A DNA stretch of 64,000 bases from assembly GCA_029718625.1 (NCBI GenBank), contig CM056389.1, forward strand, positions 9,791,987 to 9,855,986, given 5' to 3'. Shown piece after piece: positions 22,543 to 32,999 of the stretch; position 1 is the stretch's first letter; the number at the start of each line of letters is the position of its first letter. This stretch comes from Synaphobranchus kaupii (Eukaryota; Chordata; Actinopteri; Anguilliformes; Synaphobranchidae). The translations under genes and the position numbers were made by a program. The notes below the pieces were generated by a model, which was given only the letters and a program-made list of their open reading frames with translations, was not told the origin of the DNA and did no database searches.

Positions 22543-22548
22543 AATAAA
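22543..22548 (+). terminator. her7-B polyadenylation signal
   Basis: AATAAA at the position equivalent to that of copy A. Confidence 0.55.
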
Positions 22549-22805
22549 AAAACTTTCTAAATATTCTTTGCTTCTTTCACTTCATTTGAATATGGGAGAA
22601 AATCATACTGTTTAAAAGAACATGCAGCATATTACGTCATTGTGCTCGCCTGCTATTTGAACAGCACCTTTGACAACTCAGTTTGAGATTAACGGTCCCC
22701 ATTGTCTGTTGTCAATCGTGATCTCGTGCCGCATAAATTAGAGGAAAAGGTGTGGAACGGGCACGCGCCAGGTCTCCTCACTTCCAGCGGTCGCGCCTGT
22801 TTGAT

Positions 22806-22853
22806 GTCGCAGACAAGAGGATCAAAGGGCCTGACTGCCATGGCCCATGGGAA
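22806..22853 (+). promoter_or_regulatory. her7 distal module between B and C, spacing altered
   Basis: ATCAAAG at 22821-22827 and CATGGGAA at 22846-22853. A 7-bp extra segment (TGGCCCA-like duplication) widens the gap from 11 to 18 bp. Confidence 0.55.
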
Positions 22854-23433
22854 ACGAGGTGGTCACAACGACGGAAGTGAGAGGTTTCAATTCGTCTGAC
22901 GTGTTTATTTTGACTTATGGACACATTTGCCCCCCCTAGCCATCCAAAGCATGTATGGAACATATTCATCTAAATGCCAAATAATCCTACACAATGCAGG
23001 CCATCTATTTGTCAGTCACCGAAGAGTCTGACGACACGCTAAAATACACAGTTAATTTCCGTTTTATATTATTTACTATAAAAATGAGGCAGAATTACGT
23101 ATGTGATAATAACTCCAAATATAATAACCCATTTTTCTTCATAATATCCACAGAGTACCCTAATATGTTCATGAGTAAATCAACTATAACAAAGCATATT
23201 TTTCTCAGGTAAGTGTAGGCTACTTTTGATCCCTCTTTCGGAAAAAAAAAACTCTGTTAGAGATCAGTTCACACTGGACATTTTGTCCGATGGTCTCCTT
23301 TAAATTGATTATTGTTTTGAATGATTTTGGATATTTTCTACAGCAAACCGTTTATTTATTTTGCAGTGCAAATTTGGGAATATGTTATGCAAGCAGATCG
23401 AATATTTCCAAGTTCCAACTCCAACAAAAAAAC

Positions 23434-24166
23434 GAGCCTGATCTCATGAAATTCGGCAATATGTACCGATTGTTAGTGTCTCAAAAAACGGTACCTGTTT
23501 CCGAATTTTGCACAAGCGCCCCCTGAGCCTGTACTGGGAACTACTGACTAAAGGCTGTGATAGGCCGAAAACATCACGTGTGAGGGTAGTAGTATATGAC
23601 GTCACGCGTCCCACTGCTTTTCTTGGCAAGACTTTTTTGTCAAAAAATTTTTCTTGGCAAAAATTGTTTTTCTTTTTTTTTCGTGATTCCCGTACCCCAC
23701 CCACAACCCCTAAACATAACCTCACAGGAGTTCACGTAACTCGGGCTCATGCCCGAACTGTTAAGATAGTGTCCCTTTTTGCTACCATATTGTTACCAAC
23801 AATTTTGAAATAAAATAAATTATAAAAAATAAAAAAATTATTAAAAAAATAAAATTAAAATAAAAAAATGTCCCAGGGTCCCGCCCAACCCCTAAACATA
23901 ACCTCATAGGAGTTCACGTAACTCGGGCTCATGGCCGAACTGTTAAGATTTAAAGAATCTATATTTGCACAACTATATTTTTCTATCACAAGCTTCTCTC
24001 GCATTATATATCTTTCACGAAATCTCCTTACAGTCTACAACTGAGCATTAGTCAGTAGTTCCCAGTACAGGCTCAGGGGGCGCTTGTGCAAAATTCGGTA
24101 ACAGGTACCGTTTTTTGAGACACTAACAATCGGTACATATTGCCGAATTCACATGAGATCAGGTTG
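23434..24166. mobile_element. 733-bp MITE inserted only in unit C, 8-bp target duplication
   Basis: Inverted termini of about 110 bp begin GAGCCTGATCTCATG on the left and end CATGAGATCAGGTTG on the right. Inner parts (GGCAATATGTACCGATTGTT; CCCCCTGAGCCTGTACTGGG) are mirrored. AAAAAAAC flanks both sides. Units B and D have the uninterrupted site. No transposase is present; the 8-bp duplication suggests hAT. Confidence 0.85.
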
Positions 24167-24367
24167 AAAAAAACACTCAATTAATAAGCATAAAGTAGAG
24201 TTGCATCAATTAAGTTCTTAAATATTAGAAATATACTTGTAAAGGTCGTCGTGGAAAAAAGAAACATTACACAAATCAGAATTCAATCTGAAAATATTTT
24301 TCTTTAAGTCGTAATAACCGCGTAAATATCCGTCACCAGGTCCAGACATATGCGCACTGCTCTGCGT

Positions 24368-24617
24368 GTGAGCGTGGGACCTGATACAGAATTCTGTTCC
24401 CGTTGTTCGTGGGAAAGGAGCAATTCATTCATTCTTCCTGCGTTTTAACGTTTTGTTACCTGTTAGAATTAACTCGCAGTCGGTGACAGGAAGAGTTCAA
24501 AGGAGTTGTTTTGCATGCGCAATTTTCACAGTCCCAGGCACGCGCGCCTTACCATGGGAACTGATTCTCTCAGGTGGAGGTGAGAGCAACACGCGTTCAG
24601 TGTTCACACCTGTAAAG
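24368..24617 (+). promoter_or_regulatory. her7-C proximal enhancer, TATA-like site lost
   Basis: CGTGGGAA lies at 24408-24415, CATGGGAA at 24553-24560 and TTCACACCT at 24603-24611. The TATAAAG found in B and D is TGTAAAG here, and the AGGTGT site is AGGTGG. Confidence 0.5.
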
Positions 24618-24793
24618 CATCGGCCCGCTCCTTCGTATTCGCAAAGTGTTATTAAGCAAAACGAAATTAGTTTCTCTTTTTAATTCTCAATTAATTCTTC
24701 TCTTATGGCCAACTAGACGAATTGTGCCGTAAATTGCTGCATAGAGACCTTTTTAGCTGAAGTTGTTTTATTCAACAGAGAGCGCGTCAAGTA

Positions 24794-24979
24794 GAGTATT
24801 CTGGGGGCAATTGTATCAGGGGGCAATTGCAACACCATAAAATGGCACCAATCTGAAACAAGCTAGAGCTGAGATTCTATCCAGCAAGCTAGCTAGTTGC
24901 ATGTGTTCAGGGTTGGGGGCAATTGTAACAAAAAATTGTATTACAATTGACCCCTGTTACAATTGCCCCCAGAATACTC
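24794..24979. mobile_element. 186-bp MITE inserted only in unit C at TA
   Basis: Inverted termini GAGTATTCTGGGGGCAATTG / CAATTGCCCCCAGAATACTC are flanked by TA on both sides, as for Tc1/mariner-type elements. Units B and D lack it. Confidence 0.85.
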
Positions 24980-25450
24980 TAATCAGAAAGGCACATACTG
25001 GTCCCTCCCTGGTGGATGAAGGATAAATGCCTGTTTTGAATGTTCTGTCAAAAAAAAAAAAAGTTTATTCAAATACGTTTTAGTAGGTTACAACAAGCCC
25101 ATTTCTTCATGTAACTAAACTCCACCTCGCTGTCACATTCCTTCGTTAGATTGCACACAGTAGGCTCATGTGTAACAATTCTTCGTTTCCCAGAGGCGCG
25201 TGTGGCTGGTTTTATTACCGCAATATGAAGCGTGTATTGGCGCCATTAGAAGTGAATTCGGGGTTCGTTCTTGAAGGCGGGGCGCGAGGCTGCTGGGTGG
25301 AGCCACATAGAATAATGTCTCATAAAGACACGCTAAATAGACACTCCTCAAAGGCCACAGCGACACAAGATCTAAACACCGACGGTCGGGATAGCAGTGG
25401 ATCCGATACTGAACTCTGTTCCTCTTGCTGATCAATCAAAAGACGCAGTG

Positions 25451-26592
25451 ATGGAGGTGATAACGAAGCCCAGTGGAGCCAACCTGAACCTGGACTTAAA
25501 AACAACAAGAAAGGTAAAAACATTCAGAATAAAAGTGAATATTTGTTGAATGCAGAAATGATTTATCTTAGCTGACACAAATTTCGAATGTGACTTTCAT
25601 ATACCTGAACTGATTAGAGAAAGACATTAATGTTGCCTTTGTCCCATATCTGTCCAGTGACAGTCCTTTTTGAGTGAGCTGTTTTATGTGATGTCTTGTT
25701 AATCTGCAAAGACAAGTGTCTATGATGTGTGAGAAGCAGAAACAGAATACATTGAAAATGTTTCACGGCTTTAGTCACAAATAACAAAGCTAATTTTGTA
25801 CTATGTTTGTTTGTGCAGCTCCTCAAACCCCTGGTGGAGAAGCGTAGGAGGGAGAGAATGAACCGCAGTCTGGAGAGTCTGAGAGCACTGCTGCTGCAGC
25901 GATCCCAGCACCAGGTGAGCACCAGCGCCCCCTGTCTGCCTCTCAGTGCTACTGCCACTGTGTGCCCAAACTCTCAATATACACCTTTACCTGTTTACCA
26001 ACATATACCTGCCAATAAACAGCTTAACTGTCTCTCACAAACTATAGTGTATGTGTGTAGTAACTCTCTCTCTCCCAGTGTAGTGTATGTGTGTAGTAAC
26101 CCTCTCTCTCTCTGGTAGGCGCTGGCGAGTGGTAGAGTGGAGAAAGCAGAGGTCCTGGAGCACACAGTCCTCTTCCTGCAGAGCGCTGGTCACAGAGGGG
26201 CAGCAGAAGGCAGGCAGCAGCAGGACTTCCAGGACGGGTTCTCCACCTGCCTGCAGCGAGCTGCGTGCTTCCTGCGGGACGACAGGGACGGGCGGCGGGT
26301 GGAGGCAGCGCTGAGCGTCACCCTCTCCCGTCACCTGACACACCCTGGCCAGGTCACCAGAGCTCCCATCAGCCCCCACTCTCCCCACACTCAGCCCAAG
26401 GGACAGTGTGCCCAGCTGGGGAGTCAGAACTGGCACTGCAGCCTGCAGCATGGAGCCGCCGTCAGGAGTAACCCCTCCCACCAACGCACTGCGCCCCTGG
26501 CACAGGGACACCCCAACCTTCCCCAGCGCCCCCAAAGAGAGGCTCTCACATCCCCCACAAACAGCCAGTCACTGTGGAGACCCTGGCCCTGA
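25451..26592 (+). CDS. her7: her7-like bHLH-Orange repressor, copy C (3 exons, 210 aa)
   Basis: Coding exons are 25451-25513 (MEVITKPSGANLNLDLKTTRK), 25819-25914 and 26119-26592; all junctions are phase 0 and the frame is open to WRPWP. Exon 2 gives [15 protein letters not shown] and helix 1. Exon 3 gives helix 2, the [16 protein letters not shown] Orange-like segment and the tail. Intron 2 is the shortest of the five (204 bp, two minisatellite units). Two MITEs sit in its upstream region and its far-upstream TATAAAG is mutated, so expression may differ from D. The coding sequence looks functional. Confidence 0.85.
26045..26112. repeat. 36-bp minisatellite in her7-C intron 2, about 2 units
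   Basis: Two units only; the smallest array among the copies. Confidence 0.85.
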
Positions 26593-27018
26593 AACTGGCC
26601 TCTAGATGGACTCTGCCTTCTGATTGGACTGGACAATGAAGTAAAGATTGTGTCATTTAGGAATTGTGCTGTATATTGTGATATAATGTACAAGCTCTTA
26701 TTATGATATTATAATGTTTAGCTCTTATTGCCAAACAGGCGCTGGTCTGTACACTGGTGCTGTGTTGAAGCATCATTACACAGTATAGCTCACATGATCG
26801 TATGTGATTCACATCAGAGACTGCATTTCAAGAGGAAAATTATTATATAACTGAAATGTATTTTAAAAAAAGAAAACTTTGAAGTCTTTGTAAATAATTT
26901 AAAAATGTGTTGTGTATATATGAAGTGATATATTTTTATATTATTTAATTTCAATATTTATTATATGATTTAAGCCTCTAAATGATCCATTGCACTTCTT
27001 CTATATTTTGGAGGTTAA

Positions 27019-27024
27019 AATAAA
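27019..27024 (+). terminator. her7-C polyadenylation signal
   Basis: AATAAA at the position equivalent to that of copy A. Confidence 0.55.
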
Positions 27025-27280
27025 AAACTGTCAAAATATTCTTTGCTTCTTTCACTTCATTTGAATATGGGAGAAAATCATACTGTTTAAAAGAACATGC
27101 AGCATATTACGTCATTGTGCTCGCCCGCTATTTGAACAGTACCTTTGACAACTCAGTTTGAGATTAACGGTCCCCATTGTCTGTTGTCAATCGCGATCTC
27201 GTGCCGCATAAATTAGAGGAAAAGGTGTGGAACGGGCACGCGCCAGGTCTCCTCACTTCCAGCGGTCGCGCCTGTTTGAT

Positions 27281-27321
27281 GTCGCAGACAAGAGGATCAA
27301 AGGGCCTGACTGCCATGGGAA
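27281..27321 (+). promoter_or_regulatory. her7 distal module between C and D (11-bp spacing)
   Basis: ATCAAAG at 27296-27302 and CATGGGAA at 27314-27321, with the same spacing as the modules before copies A and B. Confidence 0.6.
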
Positions 27322-28084
27322 CGAGGTGGTCACAACGATGGAAGTGAGAGGTTTCAATTCGTCTGACGTGTTTATTTTGACTTATGGACACATTTGCCCC
27401 CCTAGCCGTCCAAAGCATGTATGGAACATATTCATCTAAATACCAAATAATCCTACACAATGCAGGCCATCTATTTGTCAGTCAACGAAGAGTCTGACAA
27501 CACGCTAAAATGCACAGTTAATTTCCGTTTTATTTTATTTACTATAAAAATGAGGCAGAATTACTTATCTGCTTACAACTCCAATATAATAACCAATTTT
27601 TCTTCATAATATCCACAGAGTACCTAATGTGTTCATAATTAAATTAACTTTGACAAACGATATTTTTCTCTGGTAAGTGTAGGCTACTTTTGATCCCTGT
27701 TTGGGGAAAAAAACTCTGTTAGAGATCATTTCACACTAGACATTTTGTCCGATGGTCTCCTGTAAATGTATTATTATTTTGAATGATTTTGGATATTTTC
27801 TCAACCAAACCGTCTATTTATTTTGCAATGCAAATTTGGGAATATGCTCTGCAGGCAGATCGAATATTTACAAGTTCCAACTCCAACAAAAAAACACTCA
27901 ATTAATAAGCATAAAGTAGAGTTGCATCAATTAAGTTCTTAAATATTAGAAATATACTTGTAAAGGTCGTCGTGGAAAAAAGAAACATTACACAAATCAG
28001 AATTCAATCTGAAAATATTTTTCTTTAAGTCGTAATAACCGCGTAAATATCCGTCACCAGGTCCAGACATATGCGCACTGCTCT

Positions 28085-28338
28085 GCGTGTGAGCGTGGGA
28101 CCTGATACGGAATTCTGTTCCCGTTGTTCGTGGGAAAGGAACAATTAATTCATTCTTCTTGCGTTTTAACGTTTTGTTACCTGTTAGAATTAACTCGCAG
28201 TCGGTGATAGGAAGAGTTCAAAGGAGTTGTTTGGCATGCGCAATTTTCACAATCCCAGGCACGCGCGCCTTACCATGTGAACTGATTCTCTCAGGTGTAG
28301 GCGACAGCAACACGCGTTCAGTGTTCACACCTATAAAG
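28085..28338 (+). promoter_or_regulatory. her7-D proximal enhancer
   Basis: CGTGGGAA lies at 28129-28136 and CATGTGAA (still YRTGDGAA) at 28274-28281. AGGTGT at 28293-28298 and TTCACACCT at 28324-28332 overlap or adjoin TATAAAG (28332-28338). Confidence 0.55.
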
Positions 28339-28949
28339 CATCGGCCCGCTCCCTCGTATTTGCAACGTGTTATTAGGCGACACGAAATTAGTTTCTCTTC
28401 AATTAATTCAACTGTTATGGCCAACGGAACGAAGTGTGCCATTAATGCCTGCATGGGATCCTTCTTATCTGAAGCTGTTTTATTCAACAGAGAGCGCGAA
28501 AAAGTAATCAGAAAGGGACATACTGGGCCCTCCCTATTGGATGAAGGATAAACGTCTGTTTTGAATGTTCTGTCAAAATAATGAAGTTTATTCAAAAACG
28601 TTTTAGAAGGCTACAACAAGCCCATTTCGTTAACTAAACTCCACCTCGCTGTCACATTTCTTCGTTAGATTGCTCAGTAGGCTTACTGTGTGACAATTCT
28701 TCGTTTCCCATAGGCGCGTGTGGCTGGTTTTATTACCGCAATATGAAGCGTTTATTGGCCCCATTAGAAGTGAATTCTGGGTTCGTTCTTGAAGGCGGGG
28801 CGCGAGGCTGCTGGGTGGAGCCACATAGAATAATGTCTCATGAAGACACGCTAAATAGACACTCCTCAAACACCACAGCGACGGTCGTGATAGCAGTGGA
28901 TCCGATACTGAACTCTGTTCCTTTTGCTGATCAATCAAAAGACGCAGTG

Positions 28950-30245
28950 ATGGAGGTGATAACGAAGCCCAGTGGAGCCAACCTGAACATGGACTTAAAA
29001 ACAACAAGAAAGGTAAAAACATTCAGTATAAGAGTGGATATTTGTTGAATGCAGAAATTACTTAGCTTAGCTGTCAATACTTTCTAATGTTACCATCATA
29101 GTCCTGAAGTTGTTAAAGGAAGACATTACTGTTGCCTTTGTCCCATATCTGTCCAGTGACTATGCTTTTTGAGCAATTGTGTGTCATGTCAAGTCAATCT
29201 TCAAAGACAGTTGTCCTTTATATGTGATACAAACAGAAACGGCAAATGAACAGAATGCATAGAGTATGTTTGACGGCTTTATTCACAAATACCAAAGCTA
29301 ATTTTGTACTATGTTTGTTTGTGCAGCTCCTCAAACCCCTGGTGGAGAAGCGTAGGAGGGAGAGAATGAACCGCAGTCTGGAGAGTCTGAGAGCACTGCT
29401 GCTGCAGCGATCCCAGCACCAGGTGAGCACCATCGCCCCCTGTCTGCCTCTCAGTGCTACTGCCACTGTGTGCCCAAACTCTCAATATACACCTTTACCT
29501 GTTTACCAACATATACCTGCCAAAATACAGATTAACTGTCTCTCACACATTATAGTGTATGTGTGTACTAACCCTCTCTCTCCCAGTGTTGTGTATGTGT
29601 GTAGTAACCCTCTCTCTCCCAGTGTAGTGTATGTGTGTAGTAACCCTCTCTCTCCCAGTGTAGTGTATGTGTGTAGTAACCCTCTCTCTCCCAGTGTAGT
29701 GTATGTGTGTAGTAACCCTCTCTCTCCCAGTGTAGTGTATGTGTGTAGTAACCCCTCTCTCTCTCTGGTAGGCGCTGGCGAGTGGTAGAGTGGAGAAAGC
29801 AGAGGTCCTGGAGCACACAGTCCTCTTCCTGCAGAGCGCTGGTCACAGAGGGGCAGCAGAAGGCAGGCAGCAGCAGGACTTCCAGGACGGGTTCTCCACC
29901 TGCCTGCAGCGAGCTGCGCGCTTCCTGCGGGATGACAGGGAGGGGCGGCGGGTGGAGGCAGCGCTGAGCGTCACCCTCTCCCGTCACCTGACACACCCTG
30001 GCCAGGTCACCAGAGCTCCCATCAGCCCCCACTCTCCCCACACTCAGCCCAAGGGACAGTGTGCCCAGCTGGGGAGTCAGAACTGGCACTGCAGCCTGCA
30101 GCATGGAGCCGCCGTCAGGAGTAACTCCTCCCACCAACGCACAGCGCCCCTGGCACAGAGACACCCCAACCTTCCCCAGCGCCCCCAAAGAGAGGCTCTC
30201 ACATCCCCCACAAACAGCCAGTCACTGTGGAGACCCTGGCCCTGA
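28950..30245 (+). CDS. her7: her7-like bHLH-Orange repressor, copy D (3 exons, 210 aa)
   Basis: Coding exons are 28950-29012 (MEVITKPSGANLNMDLKTTRK), 29327-29422 and 29772-30245, with phase 0 junctions and an open frame to WRPWP. bHLH, Orange-like segment ([16 protein letters not shown]) and tail match copy A. Intron 1 has diverged somewhat from B and C. Intron 2 is 349 bp with about six minisatellite units. The 3' UTR loses similarity to the other copies at about 30430, so I cannot point to the shared AATAAA. The upstream enhancer is complete; of copies B-D this one looks best preserved. Confidence 0.85.
29553..29765. repeat. 36-bp minisatellite in her7-D intron 2, about 6 units
   Basis: Same unit as in copy A; about six copies. 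Confidence 0.9.
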
Positions 30246-30769
30246 AACTGGCCTCTAGATGGACTCTGCCTTCTGATTGGACTGGACAATGAAGTAAAGA
30301 TGGTGTCATTCAGGAATTGTGCTGTATATTGTGATATAATGTACAAGCTCTTATTATGATATTATAATGTTTAGCTCTTATTGCCAAACAGGCGCTGGTC
30401 TGTACACTGGTGCTGTGTTGAAGCATCATGATTAAGTCACTCAAGATTTTTCACGATTCATCTTAAAAACTACATGTAAATATTTAATGAGAAAAATAGT
30501 TATATCTAAAAAAATGTTAAGTTGTAAGTAATTAATCTAATATATTGTGTATTTATAAAATAATAGCATTTAAATATTCTTTATTTTGTCCTATTTATTA
30601 TCTGCATATATTATATTACATGTCTTTTCTTACATAGGAATACATTTCGATGTTAAAAAAAAAATCTCTAATTTTTGTCAAATTGTTTTGTTGCTTTTGT
30701 AACGTATATCACAAGCTAAAACTGTTAAAATTAGAATATATATTTAAAAAGAACATGCAGCATTTTCTC

Positions 30770-31150
30770 GTGTTTATTCTCACTCTCTCACTCACATCAG
30801 TTTACGGCTCAGAAATCCCTTATTTCTGTTTTCAATCGTGATCCTCGTGCTCATGAATGCAGGGAAATGTTCATTCCAATCGCTTATTTTCACTCTATGC
30901 ATCCTTTCCTCGCGTCCTTTCCTCGCTCCTTAGCTCCGTCCAATGGAGGATGCGAGGAAAGGATGCAAGGATCAGATACTTTTTAAGAGCTTCCCAGTTT
31001 AACATTCACAGATCCCCTCTCTCGCTCTGGTGGGCTTTCCCTAAATTAGAGGAAAAATGTTCGTAAAAGCCACGCGCCTCACCCTCTCACGTCGAGCGGT
31101 CTCACCTGTTTGATGTTGGTGACGAGAGGTGGCGAACGCCATGGGAACAA
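30770..31150 (+). promoter_or_regulatory. Diverged orphan copy of the her7 distal module
   Basis: CCTGTTTGATGTTGGTGACGAGAGG and the following CGCCATGGGAACAAGG match the other modules in part. The RBPJ-like CATGGGAA is at 31140-31147, but ATCAAAG is not preserved. No her7 exon follows on the + strand. Confidence 0.5.
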
Positions 31151-31159
31151 GGTCAGCGC

Positions 31160-32225
31160 GTGGTTTCTCTTTACTTCCTTGAATATAAAAGGGTATTTTA
31201 CATTCTGAGCCAGGCTGAAGCATACGGCCATACAACAACAAAAAATGTCGTAGCCTTCTGTTTTACTTTCAATCGGCACAATATGCAATGCATTTTTGGA
31301 ATTATCTTTTAAAACACGTTGTTACTTCATAGCAATCGAAAATGAATTTGAACAAATTTAGTTCAAAGTTCGTCATTTACTTTTTGCTCAACAGTTTAGC
31401 CTATAGGCTAATGAGCCGGAATGGAATTGAAATGTATTCTTTTGCTCTGTCGTTTCTTTCGGTCCATTTGAAACTTTGATTATGCTATACATATTTTTCC
31501 ACGGTAGGAACTATTTACATGCCTATTGAATGAAGGGCAGGTAGTCGGCTTATTGCCTTCTGGGTGGACTGTGATCGGTGGGACATCCTGTTCGAGCCAC
31601 TTCTCTGTGGCCGTGGGAAAGCCTAAATTACGGCCTTCCCTGTATCTGGGCTTATTTAGCTGGCTAAATTAGCCCGTGCGTGATGACAGGGGGATCCGCA
31701 GCTTTGGTCTAGCGGACGCCGGTCTCTCACCTTGAGGTTTTATGGCTCCCAGCGTCATTTGCTGTAGCTTTCATATGCAATGGGTGTACTCGCTGTGCAA
31801 CGTCGAATTTAAAGCTATATCCCCTGACCCATTTGCTTCTTAATAATACATATTCAATTTTCATATTGCACCCACGATGCCATCTAACTTTGTGTTCTAA
31901 GAATATGTGTGAATATGTGTTTACTATCGACTGTGACCCTGATGTCATAGCATCCCCACTCGCTGCATAACAGACTTCATGCAGGCATTTGTTTATGTAG
32001 GCTAAGTTGTCCTGGAGAAGAGCGTCCGCTAAAAACCTTCCGGAGAATGTCGTGGAAGTAAGCCGTCAACAAAGGAATCCTCCTCTGCGCGTAATCTGTG
32101 CGTAATATCCCCAAACCCCAGTGCACTGTTGTCTGCGAAGTGCGAATTTTCTGGAGGAAACATAAAGCTTGCCGTTGAGAAGAGATTCTTTTTAGAAGCT
32201 GTAATAGCTGTAAACTAAGCGGGTT
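31160..32225. other. Inversion-junction region; no gene
   Basis: Between the + strand array and the - strand copy E lies non-coding DNA. A tail-like GTCCTGGAGAAGAGCGTCCG near 32010 and a tRNA-like TGTTCGAGCC near 31590 hint at an old SINE. Confidence 0.4.
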
Positions 32226-32233
32226 GCGCGCGA

Positions 32234-32310
32234 CTTTGATCTCTACAACTGCGACTGCGACATCAAACAGGCGCGGAAGTGAAGAGTCATGACACGTGCC
32301 GTCCTCACAC
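32234..32310 (-). promoter_or_regulatory. Inverted copy of the her7 distal module, 3' of copy E
   Basis: CTTTGAT (32234-32240, reverse ATCAAAG) and GCGACATCAAACAGGCGCG match the reverse complement of the other modules. The RBPJ-like half is not preserved. It follows copy E in the same relation that modules follow A, B and C. Confidence 0.55.
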
Positions 32311-32471
32311 CTTCTCCGACACAGCGCCCAAGGCTCTAAAATCTTTCAGAAACTAATACCAAAAGTTTGGGAGGAACAACAATCATTTTCTAAGGAGCAT
32401 GAGCTGTTAGAATTCGAAAATACAGTTCTATCAGTGCATACACAAAACACAACAAATATTGAGGAAGAACT

Positions 32472-32477
32472 TTTATT
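32472..32477 (-). terminator. her7-E polyadenylation signal candidate
   Basis: AATAAA on the - strand about 520 bp past the stop codon. Confidence 0.45.
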
Positions 32478-32999
32478 TTTTTATACAAAATATATAAAAT
32501 TGTAGCAGGGAAAAGGATGAGAAATTGTTCAAATAAATAGTAGTGTAAAGAGAGGGTATAAATATTGCTACAAAAAGGCATTTTTTTAAAGTGACTAAAG
32601 CTTAAGTTCATTGTATACACATTTGTTATAAATAAGCTGTCTATTTGAATGTAGTTCAGAAATACAAAATGGTTATATTACACAGTGAGAAATGTCTTCT
32701 TTGAAGACTGCAGACTACATCAATGCCAATAATGTTTAGCAGTTTGTGGTGTCTCTGGATTGATTTATCATTGCACATTATAATACAGGAGGAAGCAATC
32801 TTCATGCCAGTACAGGTTTTAAAAACCCATCAGTCAGTGAGGAAGTTTTAGAACATCTCATCCATTGTGGCAGTTTTGGCCTGAACGGGGAGTGAGTGTT
32901 AAGGAGAGCGAATAGCAGGTCATAATTTATCTATTTACATAAGAATTTCTAATCAGTGTCCAGTCCAATCAGAAGGCAGAGTCCATCTAGAGGCCAGTT

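Larger units (their letters stand above)
18745..30430 (+). repeat. Tandem direct repeat: three her7 units (B, C, D)
   Basis: Three successive units share upstream modules, exon 1 class, introns, exons and most of the 3' UTR. Start codons are at 20897, 25451 and 28950. Basic spacing is about 3.5-3.6 kb once the two MITEs in unit C (about 0.92 kb) are removed. Similarity to the 3' UTR of copies A-C ends in copy D near 30430. Upstream sequences of B, C and D can be followed base by base over about 2 kb, so the duplications look young. Confidence 0.9.
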
